Source: Anderseniella sp963698275 (GTDB taxonomy: Bacteria; Pseudomonadota; Alphaproteobacteria; Rhizobiales; Aestuariivirgaceae). From it: DNA of 64,000 nt. This document shows positions 1 through 7,619 of the stretch, piece after piece. The stretch is taken from positions 124,001-188,000 of the forward strand of contig CAVOQE010000009.1 of assembly GCA_963698275.1 (NCBI GenBank), in the 5' to 3' direction. The notes beneath the pieces were generated by a model, which was not told the DNA's origin, searched no databases, and worked only from the letters and a program-made list of their open reading frames with translations. How positions within the stretch are numbered: position 1 is the first letter of the stretch; every line of letters starts with the position of its first letter. Position numbers and translations under genes: made by a program.

Positions 1-1683
1 ATCCATGAAACTTTCATGGAAGAACGGATTGTGTGAATGGCCCACGGCTCGCCAGAAACCCACCGGTATGTCCATGTCCACCGGAATACCGGTGACGCGA
101 TAATTGGCAAGCGCATAGGGCTGGTCCCACAGACCATCGACAATGGTCTTGTCATTGCCAGGCGGCGTAATGGCGCCGGCCAGGCGTCCGAACGTCGATG
201 CGATGGGGGACTGGCTTGCCACCCTGAACACCACCGAAGGCACACCCTGGCCATCAACCACGGCGGCTGCTTCACAGATCGCACCGGGCCGGTACATGTC
301 ATGACGCATGTCTTCCTCCCGGGTCCAGGTGACCTGAACCGGCTTGCCATCCATCTCTTTTGCGACACGGGCAGCAAGTATCGAAAAGTCGGTTTCAAAC
401 CGCCTGCCGAAGCCGCCGCCGAGATAGGTGGAGTGAACCGAAATGTCGCCGGCCGACAGGCCAAACACGGATGCCGCCTGCGTCACAATCGACGTCGGCG
501 CCTGATTGCCGGACCACACGGCAAGTTTGCCGTCGCTCCACTGCGCCGTGGCGTTCATCGGTTCCATGGTGGCGTGTGCCAGATAGGGTGCGCTGTAGCG
601 CGCACTGATCGCCTTGCCGGATGCTGCCGCAATCGCATCAGGCGCATCACCCTCATCGCGCATGGTGAATCCGCCGCCTGCTTTCAGGGCAGCATCGATG
701 CTGGCAAAGATCGCATCCGTCGTTGCGGGATAGGTGGCTTCAGCCCATTCAGGCGTGACCAGATCGGCCGCCTTGAACGCGGTCCAGGTGTTGTCTGCAA
801 CCACGGCATAGCCGGTGCCGAGGTTTATCACCTTGACGACGCCGGGAATTTTTTCAGCAGCCGACGCATCCATGCCGGTCATCTTTGCGCCCTGGCGCGG
901 GTTCATCCGCACCGTGGCAAACAGCATGTCAGGCAGGCGCACATCAACACCGAAACCTGCCTTGCCGGTGACCTTTGCCCGCATGTCGAGGCGCGGTTGC
1001 GACTTGCCCAGATAGCGCCAGTCGCCTGGGTCTTTCAGTGTAACGGTCTCAGGCACATCCTGGGTTGCAGCTGTTGCCACCAGGTCGCCATAGGCAAAGG
1101 AGCGGCCAAGCGCAGGGTCCAGCACCTTGCCGTTTTCAGTTTTCAGTGATGCTGCTGCCACCTGCCACTTGTCGGCTGCGGCAGCGATCAGCATGGCGCG
1201 TGCGGTCGCACCTGACATGCGCATGCGGTCGAAGGCGTCAACGGTTGAACTCGATCCGCCGGTTGCCTGCATGGCAAGAAACTTCGCCACCACGCCCTGA
1301 ATATCCCGGGTCATCTCCGCAATAAAGGAGTTGTCGAACACCTGGAAAGGCGCACCCTCCTCCAGCATGGCGCGGTTGTAATAGACACTGGCTGCCGGGG
1401 CGAATTCGGTTTTCACCTCTGAAAGCTCGACATCAAGCTCTTCCGCCACCAGGGCCGCCATGGTGGTCACGACACCCTGGCCCATCTCGGCGCGCGGCAC
1501 GATGACAGTCACTGAATTGTCAGCCGCTATCTTGACGAACGGATTGAAGACGCTTTCGCCCTTGTCGGCGTCAGCCGTGAGCGGGTTCGGATACGGCGTC
1601 TTGTACATGTAGAAGCCGACCGCCACCCCACCTGCAGTGGCAGCCGATCCGATGAGGAATGTTCGCCTGAGCAGTTTTCCCAT
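1..1683 (-). CDS. Xanthine dehydrogenase family, molybdopterin-binding subunit (IorB-like), 3' end outside window
   Basis: Large catalytic subunit of a molybdenum hydroxylase of the isoquinoline 1-oxidoreductase/aldehyde dehydrogenase type, which hydroxylates N-heterocycles or oxidises aldehydes using Mo-pterin. Translating the minus strand from the ATG at 1683 gives an open frame running off the left edge. The N-terminus (MGKLLRRTFLIGSAATAGG) is a twin-arginine-like signal anchor, as is common for IorB proteins. Visible family stretches include VPRAEMGQGV near residue 60, GGGFGRRFETDF and VGFWRAVGHSHN. The start lies 4 bp after the stop of the 2Fe-2S subunit, so the two are co-transcribed and form an alpha/beta enzyme lacking an FAD subunit; electrons probably go to a cytochrome. 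Substrate cannot be read from sequence. The C-terminus with the active-site Glu is missing from the window. Confidence 0.9.
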   Translation of the reverse strand, partial: MGKLLRRTFLIGSAATAGGVAVGFYMYKTPYPNPLTADADKGESVFNPFVKIAADNSVTVIVPRAEMGQGVVTTMAALVAEELDVELSEVKTEFAPAASVYYNRAMLEEGAPFQVFDNSFIAEMTRDIQGVVAKFLAMQATGGSSSTVDAFDRMRMSGATARAMLIAAAADKWQVAAASLKTENGKVLDPALGRSFAYGDLVATAATQDVPETVTLKDPGDWRYLGKSQPRLDMRAKVTGKAGFGVDVRLPDMLFATVRMNPRQGAKMTGMDASAAEKIPGVVKVINLGTGYAVVADNTWTAFKAADLVTPEWAEATYPATTDAIFASIDAALKAGGGFTMRDEGDAPDAIAAASGKAISARYSAPYLAHATMEPMNATAQWSDGKLAVWSGNQAPTSIVTQAASVFGLSAGDISVHSTYLGGGFGRRFETDFSILAARVAKEMDGKPVQVTWTREEDMRHDMYRPGAICEAAAVVDGQGVPSVVFRVASQSPIASTFGRLAGAITPPGNDKTIVDGLWDQPYALANYRVTGIPVDMDIPVGFWRAVGHSHNPFFHESFMD

Positions 1684-1687
1684 GGGT

Positions 1688-2149
1688 CTAGGCCTCCGCC
1701 AGTTTCTTGGCAGCGGTATGAATGGCTGCCCTTATGCGCGGATAGGTGCCACAGCGGCAAAGATTGCCGGACATGGCCTCGTCGATGTCCGCATCGGCCG
1801 GCGTTGAATTGCTCGCCAGGAGTGCCACGGCAGACATGATCTGGCCGGACTGGCAATAGCCGCATTGCGCAACCTGATGCTCGATCCAGGCTTCCTGTAC
1901 CGCATGCAGCGCACCGTCATCGCCTTCCAGCGCTTCAATGGTTGTCACCTCGCCCGACACATCTTCCAGCGCAATGGAACACGACCGGGTCGGTTCGCCA
2001 TCGATAAGTACGGTACAGGCACCGCACATGGCGATGCCGCAGCCGAACTTGGTGCCGGTCAGGCCGGCAATATCGCGCAGCGCCCACAGCAGGGGCATTT
2101 CAGGGTCGGCTTCAATGGAAACCGTCTTGCCGTTTATTTTTATGTCCAT
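1688..2149 (-). CDS. (2Fe-2S)-binding small subunit of molybdenum hydroxylase (IorA-like)
   Basis: Electron-transfer subunit of the molybdenum hydroxylase encoded immediately downstream. The 153 residues match the usual length of IorA-type subunits. Residues 1-75 form the plant-ferredoxin-like 2Fe-2S domain with the cluster ligands in GCGIAMCGACTVLIDG plus a later Cys (RSCSIAL). Residues 80-150 form the second, helical 2Fe-2S domain with CGYCQSGQ and CRCGTYPRI. No signal peptide is seen, consistent with co-export of the folded complex by the Tat signal of the large subunit. The gene is divergent from the thioesterase gene, with a roughly 130-bp shared upstream region. Confidence 0.93.
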   Translation of the reverse strand: MDIKINGKTVSIEADPEMPLLWALRDIAGLTGTKFGCGIAMCGACTVLIDGEPTRSCSIALEDVSGEVTTIEALEGDDGALHAVQEAWIEHQVAQCGYCQSGQIMSAVALLASNSTPADADIDEAMSGNLCRCGTYPRIRAAIHTAAKKLAEA

Positions 2150-2279
2150 ACGGGTCGCCTAGACCTCCGATGCAGCAAAATTGTGAACCTGCAGAATCAA
2201 CTTTGCCATTGCTGGCTACATTTGGCACATTGTGATTACAACTCATAATCCGATCCAATCTGTCAATCAGCGAGTTTTC

Positions 2280-2714
2280 ATGACATCAGGTCAAAATGAT
2301 ATTGCACAGGCTTGTGCTGATGCACTTTGGGTAACCGACAATGCCTCCCAGGCTTTGGGCATGCAGCTCATTTCTGTTTCGCCCGGTAACGCCGAACTGT
2401 CCATGCCAGTCAGGTCCGACATGACAAACGGCCATGGCACCTGTCACGGCGGTTTCATATTTACGCTGGCCGATTCAGCCTTCGCTTTTGCCTGCAACAC
2501 CTATGATGAGAGAACGGTCGCCCAGCATGCCCAGATCACTTTCATTGCGCCTGCAAAAGCCGGCGACAGATTGATCGCCAGGGCCGTTGAGCGCTCGCGC
2601 ACCGGCCGGTCCGGCATCTACGATATCACCGTGACCCTCGAAACCGGCCAGCAGATTGCCGAGTTCCGCGGCCATTCGAGAACCATTGGAGGCAGCATTG
2701 TCACAGCTTCCTGA
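2280..2714 (+). CDS. paaI: PaaI-family hotdog thioesterase (hydroxyphenylacetyl-CoA thioesterase type)
   Basis: Hotdog-fold acyl-CoA thioesterase that in the phenylacetate pathway releases CoA from dead-end arylacetyl-CoA intermediates. The motif HGTCHGGFIFTLADSAF, with the catalytic Asp in LAD, and the following AQHAQITFIAPAKAGD are diagnostic of PaaI. The open frame extends upstream to 2232, but the ATG at 2280 (MTSGQND) is preferred: it follows a GCGAG-like ribosome binding site and gives 144 residues, close to the family norm. It is followed after 29 bp by the PaaK-type ligase gene, so the pair probably forms one operon. The rest of the paa pathway (paaABCDE, paaG, paaZ) is not in the window. 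Confidence 0.88.
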   Translation: MTSGQNDIAQACADALWVTDNASQALGMQLISVSPGNAELSMPVRSDMTNGHGTCHGGFIFTLADSAFAFACNTYDERTVAQHAQITFIAPAKAGDRLIARAVERSRTGRSGIYDITVTLETGQQIAEFRGHSRTIGGSIVTAS

Positions 2715-2743
2715 CACACCATTCAAGAAAACGGGACCGTTTC

Positions 2744-4051
2744 ATGCTTGATCCAGCAACCTACACCCCCATGACCGATGCCATAGAAACGGCATCGCGC
2801 GACGAAATCTGCGCGCTGCAGCTGCATCGGTTGAAAACGACACTGGCGCACGCCTATGCCAACGTGGCCCATTACAAGCAGGCGTTTGACAAGGCCGGCG
2901 TCAAGCCCGATGACCTGAACCAGCTTTCAGATCTGGCGAAGTTTCCCTTCACCGTCAAAACCGATCTGCGCGACAACTACCCGTTCGGTATGTTCGCCGT
3001 GCCACAGGACCAGATTGCCCGCATCCACGCATCATCCGGCACCACCGGAAAACCGACCGTGGTCGGGTACACGCAGGCAGATGTCGATATGTGGGCCGAC
3101 GTCATGGCACGCTCGATCCGCGCCGCCGGCGGCAGGCCCGGCATGAAGTGCCACATATCCTATGGCTATGGATTGTTCACCGGCGGGCTCGGTGCCCATT
3201 ACGGTGCGGAGCGTCTCGGGCTGTCGGTTATCCCGATCTCCGGCGGCATGACGGAACGTCAGGTCCAGTTGATCCAGGACTTCGAACCCGAAATCATCAT
3301 GATCACCCCCAGCTATATGCTGGCGGTCCTCGACGAGTTCCGCAGGCAGGGCATTGATCCGCGCAAGTCTTCCCTGAAGATCGGTATTTTCGGCGCCGAA
3401 CCGTGGACCAATTCCATGCGTGAAGAGATCGAGCAGGCATTTGATATGGACGCCATCGATATCTACGGCCTGTCGGAAGTAATCGGCCCGGGCGTCGCGC
3501 AGGAGTGTGTGGAAACCAAGGACGGCCTGCACATCTGGGAAGACCATTTCTACCCGGAGATTGTCAATCCGGAGACAGGGGAGGTGCTGCCCGATGGCGA
3601 GCAGGGTGAACTGGTGTTTACCTCGCTGACCAAGCAGGCCTTGCCGATCATCCGCTATCGCACCCGTGACCTGACCAGGTTGCTGCCGGGAACGGCCCGC
3701 AGCATGCGGCGCATGGAAAAGGTAACAGGGCGCTCCGACGACATGATGATCATTCGCGGCGTCAACGTGTTCCCGACCCAGATCGAGGAACTGATCCTGC
3801 GCAGTGAAGGCCTGAGCCCGCACTTCTACATCGAACTGACCAAGGCGGATCGCATGGACGCCATGACGGTGAACGTCGAGGCTCTGCCCGGCTCAGCCGC
3901 CGAAGACGTCCGCATCGGCATAGCGGCGCAACTGCAGACCCTGATCAAGAACAATATCGGCGTCACATCGATTGTTCACGTGCTTGAACCCGAAACAATC
4001 GAGCGCTCCATGGGCAAGGCAAAACGCATTGTCGACAATCGGCCCAAATAG
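2744..4051 (+). CDS. paaK: Phenylacetate-CoA ligase
   Basis: Adenylate-forming enzyme that activates phenylacetate or a hydroxylated analogue with ATP and CoA. At 435 residues it has the normal PaaK length. The ATP-binding P-loop SSGTTGKPTVVGYT lies near residue 95, the adenylate-binding IYGLSEVIGPGVA motif near 240, and the hinge/C-terminal domain has GRSDDMMIIRGVNVFPTQIEE near 330 with the conserved RGVN. The C-terminal catalytic Lys region (GKAKRIVDNR) is intact. It is paired with the thioesterase. The substrate may be an arylacetate other than phenylacetate, since no phenylacetyl-CoA epoxidase genes are visible nearby. Confidence 0.93.
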   Translation: MLDPATYTPMTDAIETASRDEICALQLHRLKTTLAHAYANVAHYKQAFDKAGVKPDDLNQLSDLAKFPFTVKTDLRDNYPFGMFAVPQDQIARIHASSGTTGKPTVVGYTQADVDMWADVMARSIRAAGGRPGMKCHISYGYGLFTGGLGAHYGAERLGLSVIPISGGMTERQVQLIQDFEPEIIMITPSYMLAVLDEFRRQGIDPRKSSLKIGIFGAEPWTNSMREEIEQAFDMDAIDIYGLSEVIGPGVAQECVETKDGLHIWEDHFYPEIVNPETGEVLPDGEQGELVFTSLTKQALPIIRYRTRDLTRLLPGTARSMRRMEKVTGRSDDMMIIRGVNVFPTQIEELILRSEGLSPHFYIELTKADRMDAMTVNVEALPGSAAEDVRIGIAAQLQTLIKNNIGVTSIVHVLEPETIERSMGKAKRIVDNRPK

Positions 4052-4071
4052 TGCTGCCTGACCACTTCGGG

Positions 4072-4719
4072 TCAGGATTTTTCGCTCAGCAGTTCCAGTG
4101 CTCGCACCACGCCGAGCCGGGGTGAACTGAGAACCGGCAGGCCGGTATCTGCCAGCAGCGGCTCTGCGATGGCCATGGACCCTTGCGCCAGGACTATGCA
4201 GTCCGGGCTGTCATTGACGAGTTCCGTCTTGATGGTGTCGGCAATCGAGCGGGCATAGGCGTCCATGTCACCTGCCTCGAAATGCCGCCAGGCCGGTTGG
4301 CACATGACGATCACCGGCGCTGCCTCGCAGCCCTGCACGCGGGCCACATCATGCAGCAGGTCAAGTGTGGGTGTTTTTGTACTTTCAAGACACATGGCAA
4401 CCAGCGGCCTCGCCCCATGGGAAAGAGCCGCCTGTATCAGGGCGCGATCAATTCTGATCGTTGGTGCATCATCGCTGCCTGCCGCTTCTGCAACACCGCC
4501 GATCGTCGAACATGTGCAGACCCCGACCCCGCCGTCTGCCATATCTCGCATGGCCGTGGTTATCGTCTCGGCCAGTTCAGCTGACATGCCGTGGTCGCGT
4601 GCCGCTTCAAGCCAGCCTTCCTCGACGCGGTGCCGGCGCGGCATGTCGGGTGACAATTCATCCAGCAAGGCGTCGAAGGTCGCCACGTGAACCGGGCTGG
4701 TATGCAGAAACGAAATCAT
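4072..4719 (-). CDS. Aspartate/glutamate/hydantoin racemase-fold protein
   Basis: A 215-residue protein of the Asp/Glu racemase superfamily, which includes hydantoin racemases, arylmalonate decarboxylases and maleate isomerases. The first catalytic Cys is visible in CTCSTIGG near residue 70. At the place of the second catalytic Cys the sequence reads VLAQGSMA, so the symmetrical Cys pair of true racemases appears absent. This argues for a one-base (decarboxylase or isomerase-like) reaction or a divergent function. The gene starts 12 bp after the Rieske oxygenase stop on the same strand and is probably co-transcribed with it. The substrate is unknown. Confidence 0.75.
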   Translation of the reverse strand: MISFLHTSPVHVATFDALLDELSPDMPRRHRVEEGWLEAARDHGMSAELAETITTAMRDMADGGVGVCTCSTIGGVAEAAGSDDAPTIRIDRALIQAALSHGARPLVAMCLESTKTPTLDLLHDVARVQGCEAAPVIVMCQPAWRHFEAGDMDAYARSIADTIKTELVNDSPDCIVLAQGSMAIAEPLLADTGLPVLSSPRLGVVRALELLSEKS

Positions 4720-4731
4720 GTCCGCGACGTA

Positions 4732-5865
4732 TCACGGAATGCGCGCTGAAAGATACTGCGCAAAATCATAATTCGGGCGTTCCAGATGGGACAGATGCCC
4801 CGGCTTGGCAAATCCGGAACACAGGCCCTTGTAGACTTTTTCCGTGCAACCCCGGTCCTCGACATTCACATCGTCCAGCAATTCCTTCAACTGCCCGAAG
4901 TGTGCCTGGGCTTCCGGATCATTGACGAATTCCGGCGACATGCCGCCACCGAAAATGATGCTGACCTGCCCGGTGCCTTTCGGATGCAGGGACAGGTACC
5001 AGAAATAGCCCGGCGTCAGCGTGATCAGCAGGCTGGGGTATATGGCGAGCAATGTCGTGGTGCGCCGCCAGTGGCCTTCAAGGCGCGTATTTGACGGATG
5101 CGCCAAAGCGATCTTCAGGCTGTCGTCTTTCAGGATGAAGTGATAGTTGAACGCCTCCTTGCCGGGCGGGCAGTCCATTTCTTCCAGCTTCGACAAGCCG
5201 CCGATGGTGCCGGCATGGCAGACGGGAAGATGATAGCTTTCCATGAAATTTTCAGCCAGGACCTTCCAGTTGGTATCCCAGACATGGGTTTCATGGAAGG
5301 TCTCGGTGTAGTTTTCCATGCCGTACTGGCCAACCAGGTCTTCAACCTCTGACAGGCCTTCAGATGCCGGTTTCGCATCCGGGTTCAGCGACACCATGAT
5401 CCATCCAAGCCACTCCTCGCAGCGGACCTGTGGCAGGCAGTAGCCTTGCTTTTTGAAGCCCTCATTGAGCGTCATGGCCGGTGCGCCACGCAAACTGCCG
5501 TCCAGATTGTAGGTCCAGGCATGATAGGGACACACGATGGACCGGGTATTGCCGGACCCTTCAAGCAGCGTCGACATGCGGTGCAGGCAGACATTCGACT
5601 GGGCCCGCAACTGACCATCTGCATCGCGCACAACCATGATCGGCTGACCGGCAAGCTCCAGCGTAATATAGTCGCCGGGCTGTTTCAGGGAGCTGGCCCG
5701 GCCGGCGCAAAACCAGTCCTTTGCAAACACATGCTCGATTTCCTGGGCCAGGAATTCATCGGATGTGTACACGCTTTTCGGCATGGCGCGTGCCTGTTCA
5801 AACGGCACCGAAGCATTGGTTTTAAGCTCGGCGGCAGCGGATATCGGTTTGCTGTGAACGTTCAT
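4732..5865 (-). CDS. Rieske non-heme iron oxygenase, alpha subunit
   Basis: Terminal oxygenase of a ring-hydroxylating or N-demethylating Rieske system. The Rieske ligands are Cys93-x-His95 and Cys112-x2-His115 (NVCLHRM ... CPYHAWTY). The mononuclear iron site shows ENFMESYHLPVCH, giving His212 and His217. The 377-residue length and the simple N-terminus resemble oxygenases acting on quaternary amines (choline, stachydrine and carnitine types) as much as aromatic dioxygenases. No beta subunit, ferredoxin or FNR-type reductase is adjacent, so electrons must come from elsewhere; the divergent flavin reductase is not a usual partner for this class. It shares a 110-bp divergent intergenic region with the flavin reductase gene. 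Confidence 0.88.
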   Translation of the reverse strand: MNVHSKPISAAAELKTNASVPFEQARAMPKSVYTSDEFLAQEIEHVFAKDWFCAGRASSLKQPGDYITLELAGQPIMVVRDADGQLRAQSNVCLHRMSTLLEGSGNTRSIVCPYHAWTYNLDGSLRGAPAMTLNEGFKKQGYCLPQVRCEEWLGWIMVSLNPDAKPASEGLSEVEDLVGQYGMENYTETFHETHVWDTNWKVLAENFMESYHLPVCHAGTIGGLSKLEEMDCPPGKEAFNYHFILKDDSLKIALAHPSNTRLEGHWRRTTTLLAIYPSLLITLTPGYFWYLSLHPKGTGQVSIIFGGGMSPEFVNDPEAQAHFGQLKELLDDVNVEDRGCTEKVYKGLCSGFAKPGHLSHLERPNYDFAQYLSARIP

Positions 5866-5975
5866 GGCCTGTGTCTCTATTGTGTCCAGCCCAAAGTCTG
5901 CTAGATCACGGGCTCACTTGCAATGTTGATTAGCTGAACCAGTTTCTACGATCATCCAATCCAACAGGAAAATCC

Positions 5976-6479
5976 ATGCCGACTGACAAGGGCGACAGCC
6001 CGCTCAGACAACCGTTTCTGGATGCCATGAGCCAGCTCACCAATACGGTGTGCGTGGTTACCACGGACGGCAAAGGCGGCCGCGCCGGAACGACAGTCAC
6101 CGCCATGTCGCCGGTATCGGCTGACAGCGAAACACCGTCGCTGCTGGTATGCCTGCACGCCGACAGCGCGACCGCAAAAGCCATAGCGGAAAACGGTGTA
6201 TTTGCAGTCAATGTGCTGGGTGAAGGCGATTCCGGCCTGGCCAATTTATTTGCCGGTCGTCATGGTGCTTCCGGACCCGACAAATTTGACGGCGTGAAAC
6301 ATACAGCCGGTGCAACCGGGTCCGCCCACCTGGACGGCGCAGTGGTTGTATTCGACTGCCGGGCAAAGCTGCAGCAGGCATGGGGCACCCACATCATTTT
6401 TATTGGCGAAGTGGCCGACGTTGTGCTCAATGCGCCGTCGCAAGTGCTGACATACACAAAGAGAAAATACCTGGGTTGA
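5976..6479 (+). CDS. Flavin reductase family protein, stand-alone (HpaC-like)
   Basis: FMN/FAD reductase of the HpaC/DIM6 split-barrel family that supplies reduced flavin to a two-component monooxygenase. At 167 residues it is a single domain. Typical stretches are VCVVTTDGKGGRAGTTVTAMSPVS, in which flavin is bound, and GTHIIFIGEVADV near the C-terminus. A clear AGGA ribosome binding site precedes the ATG. It is a paralogue of the N-terminal half of the fused reductase at 11674-12819 (compare VVTTDG.AGRAG.TV.AM..VSAD), so the cluster holds one plain and one fused version. It lies 10 bp upstream of the amidinotransferase gene and is presumably co-transcribed with it. Confidence 0.88.
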   Translation: MPTDKGDSPLRQPFLDAMSQLTNTVCVVTTDGKGGRAGTTVTAMSPVSADSETPSLLVCLHADSATAKAIAENGVFAVNVLGEGDSGLANLFAGRHGASGPDKFDGVKHTAGATGSAHLDGAVVVFDCRAKLQQAWGTHIIFIGEVADVVLNAPSQVLTYTKRKYLG

Positions 6480-6489
6480 GGGAACGGCA

Positions 6490-7611
6490 ATGAACTGGAC
6501 TGCGGACAAGACAACCGTAAACAGCTGGAACGAATGGGATCCCCTGAAGCATGTGATTGTGGGACGGGCAACCGATTGCCACATCCCGCCGGCGGAACCT
6601 GCACTGGACGCCAAGGTGCCGGAGGATTCCGACATGCGCGGCCAGTGGGGCAAGCGTCCGCAGGAGATGATTGATCGCGGCAATGAGCTGCTCGACAATT
6701 TTGCCAACCAGTTGCAAAAGCGCGGCATCAGGGTGGACCGGCCAACCCCGACGGATTTTTCACTGCCAGTCACAACGCCCGATTTTCATACCGACAGCCA
6801 GTTTGGCTGCATGCCGCCGCGCGATGTGCTGCTCACCGTGGGCAGCGAGATTCTCGAGGCAACCATGTCCTATCGCTGCCGCTGGTTTGAATATCTTTGC
6901 TACCGGCCGTTGATGCAGCAATACTTCAACGAAGACCCGAATTTCAGACACGAGGCAGCACCCAAGCCGCGGCTCACCGATGCCGATTACCGCGCCGATT
7001 ACCTGTCGGAAAAGATCGGCATTGCAAAGCGCCTTGAATGGACGGCAGACAAGTTCTTCGTCACCACCGAGGAAGAACCGTTGTTCGATGCCGCCGACGT
7101 CCTGCGCATGGGCAAGGATCTCGTCGTGCAGCATGGCTTCACCACCAACCTCAAGGGTATCGAATGGCTGCGCCGGCATTTTCCCGACCACCGGGTCCAC
7201 GCGGTGAACTTTCCCGGCGACCCGTACCCGATCCACATAGACGCGACCTTCACACCGGTCCGGCCCGGCCTCATCCTCAACAATCCGAACCGGCGCCTGC
7301 CAGATGACCAGCGCGAATTCTTCCATCGCAATGGCTGGGAGATTGTCGATGCAGCGCAACCGGCGCACAATTCACCGCCGCCGCTTTGTTATTCGTCGAC
7401 GTGGCTCAGCATGAACGTGCTGGTTCTCGACCCCAAGACCGTGTGTGTCGAAAAATCGGAAGTCTACCAGGCCGAGCAATTCGACAAGCTGGGGCTCGAA
7501 GTCGTCGAGGTGGAACTGCGCGATGCCTATGCCTTCGGCGGCGGACTGCACTGCTGTACCGCGGACGTTTACCGCGAGAGCAGCTTTGAGGACTACTTCC
7601 CCAAAGGCTGA
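6490..7611 (+). CDS. Glycine/inosamine-type amidinotransferase
   Basis: Transfers the amidino group of arginine to an amine acceptor, giving a guanidino product plus ornithine. The family includes L-arginine:glycine amidinotransferase, StrB1 (inosamine phosphate), CyrA and SxtG. The catalytic residues are all present: the FDAAD segment (residues 199-203), His249 in PIHIDATF and the nucleophile Cys355 in GGGLHCCTADV. Length (373 residues) is normal. The acceptor amine cannot be read, but the neighbouring amine dehydrogenase and the two-component monooxygenase suggest that an amine or guanidine compound is handled here. The gene is convergent with the amine dehydrogenase gene, whose stop lies 8 bp away. 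Confidence 0.9.
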   Translation: MNWTADKTTVNSWNEWDPLKHVIVGRATDCHIPPAEPALDAKVPEDSDMRGQWGKRPQEMIDRGNELLDNFANQLQKRGIRVDRPTPTDFSLPVTTPDFHTDSQFGCMPPRDVLLTVGSEILEATMSYRCRWFEYLCYRPLMQQYFNEDPNFRHEAAPKPRLTDADYRADYLSEKIGIAKRLEWTADKFFVTTEEEPLFDAADVLRMGKDLVVQHGFTTNLKGIEWLRRHFPDHRVHAVNFPGDPYPIHIDATFTPVRPGLILNNPNRRLPDDQREFFHRNGWEIVDAAQPAHNSPPPLCYSSTWLSMNVLVLDPKTVCVEKSEVYQAEQFDKLGLEVVEVELRDAYAFGGGLHCCTADVYRESSFEDYFPKG

Positions 7612-7619
7612 CGCTTGTT

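Noticed and set aside
37..1149. A 370-codon plus-strand open frame at the left edge
   Set aside because: It is antisense to the molybdopterin-binding subunit, whose minus-strand translation shows family motifs throughout; the plus frame resembles nothing.
3032..3823. A 263-codon minus-strand open frame inside paaK
   Set aside because: Antisense shadow of a clear PaaK sequence in a high-GC gene; no ribosome binding site or family motif.
5866..7611. Flavin reductase as the electron donor of the adjacent Rieske oxygenase
   Set aside because: Rieske oxygenases use ferredoxin or FNR-type Fe-S reductases, and the single-domain HpaC-like protein has no iron-sulfur motif; proximity alone does not support the pairing.
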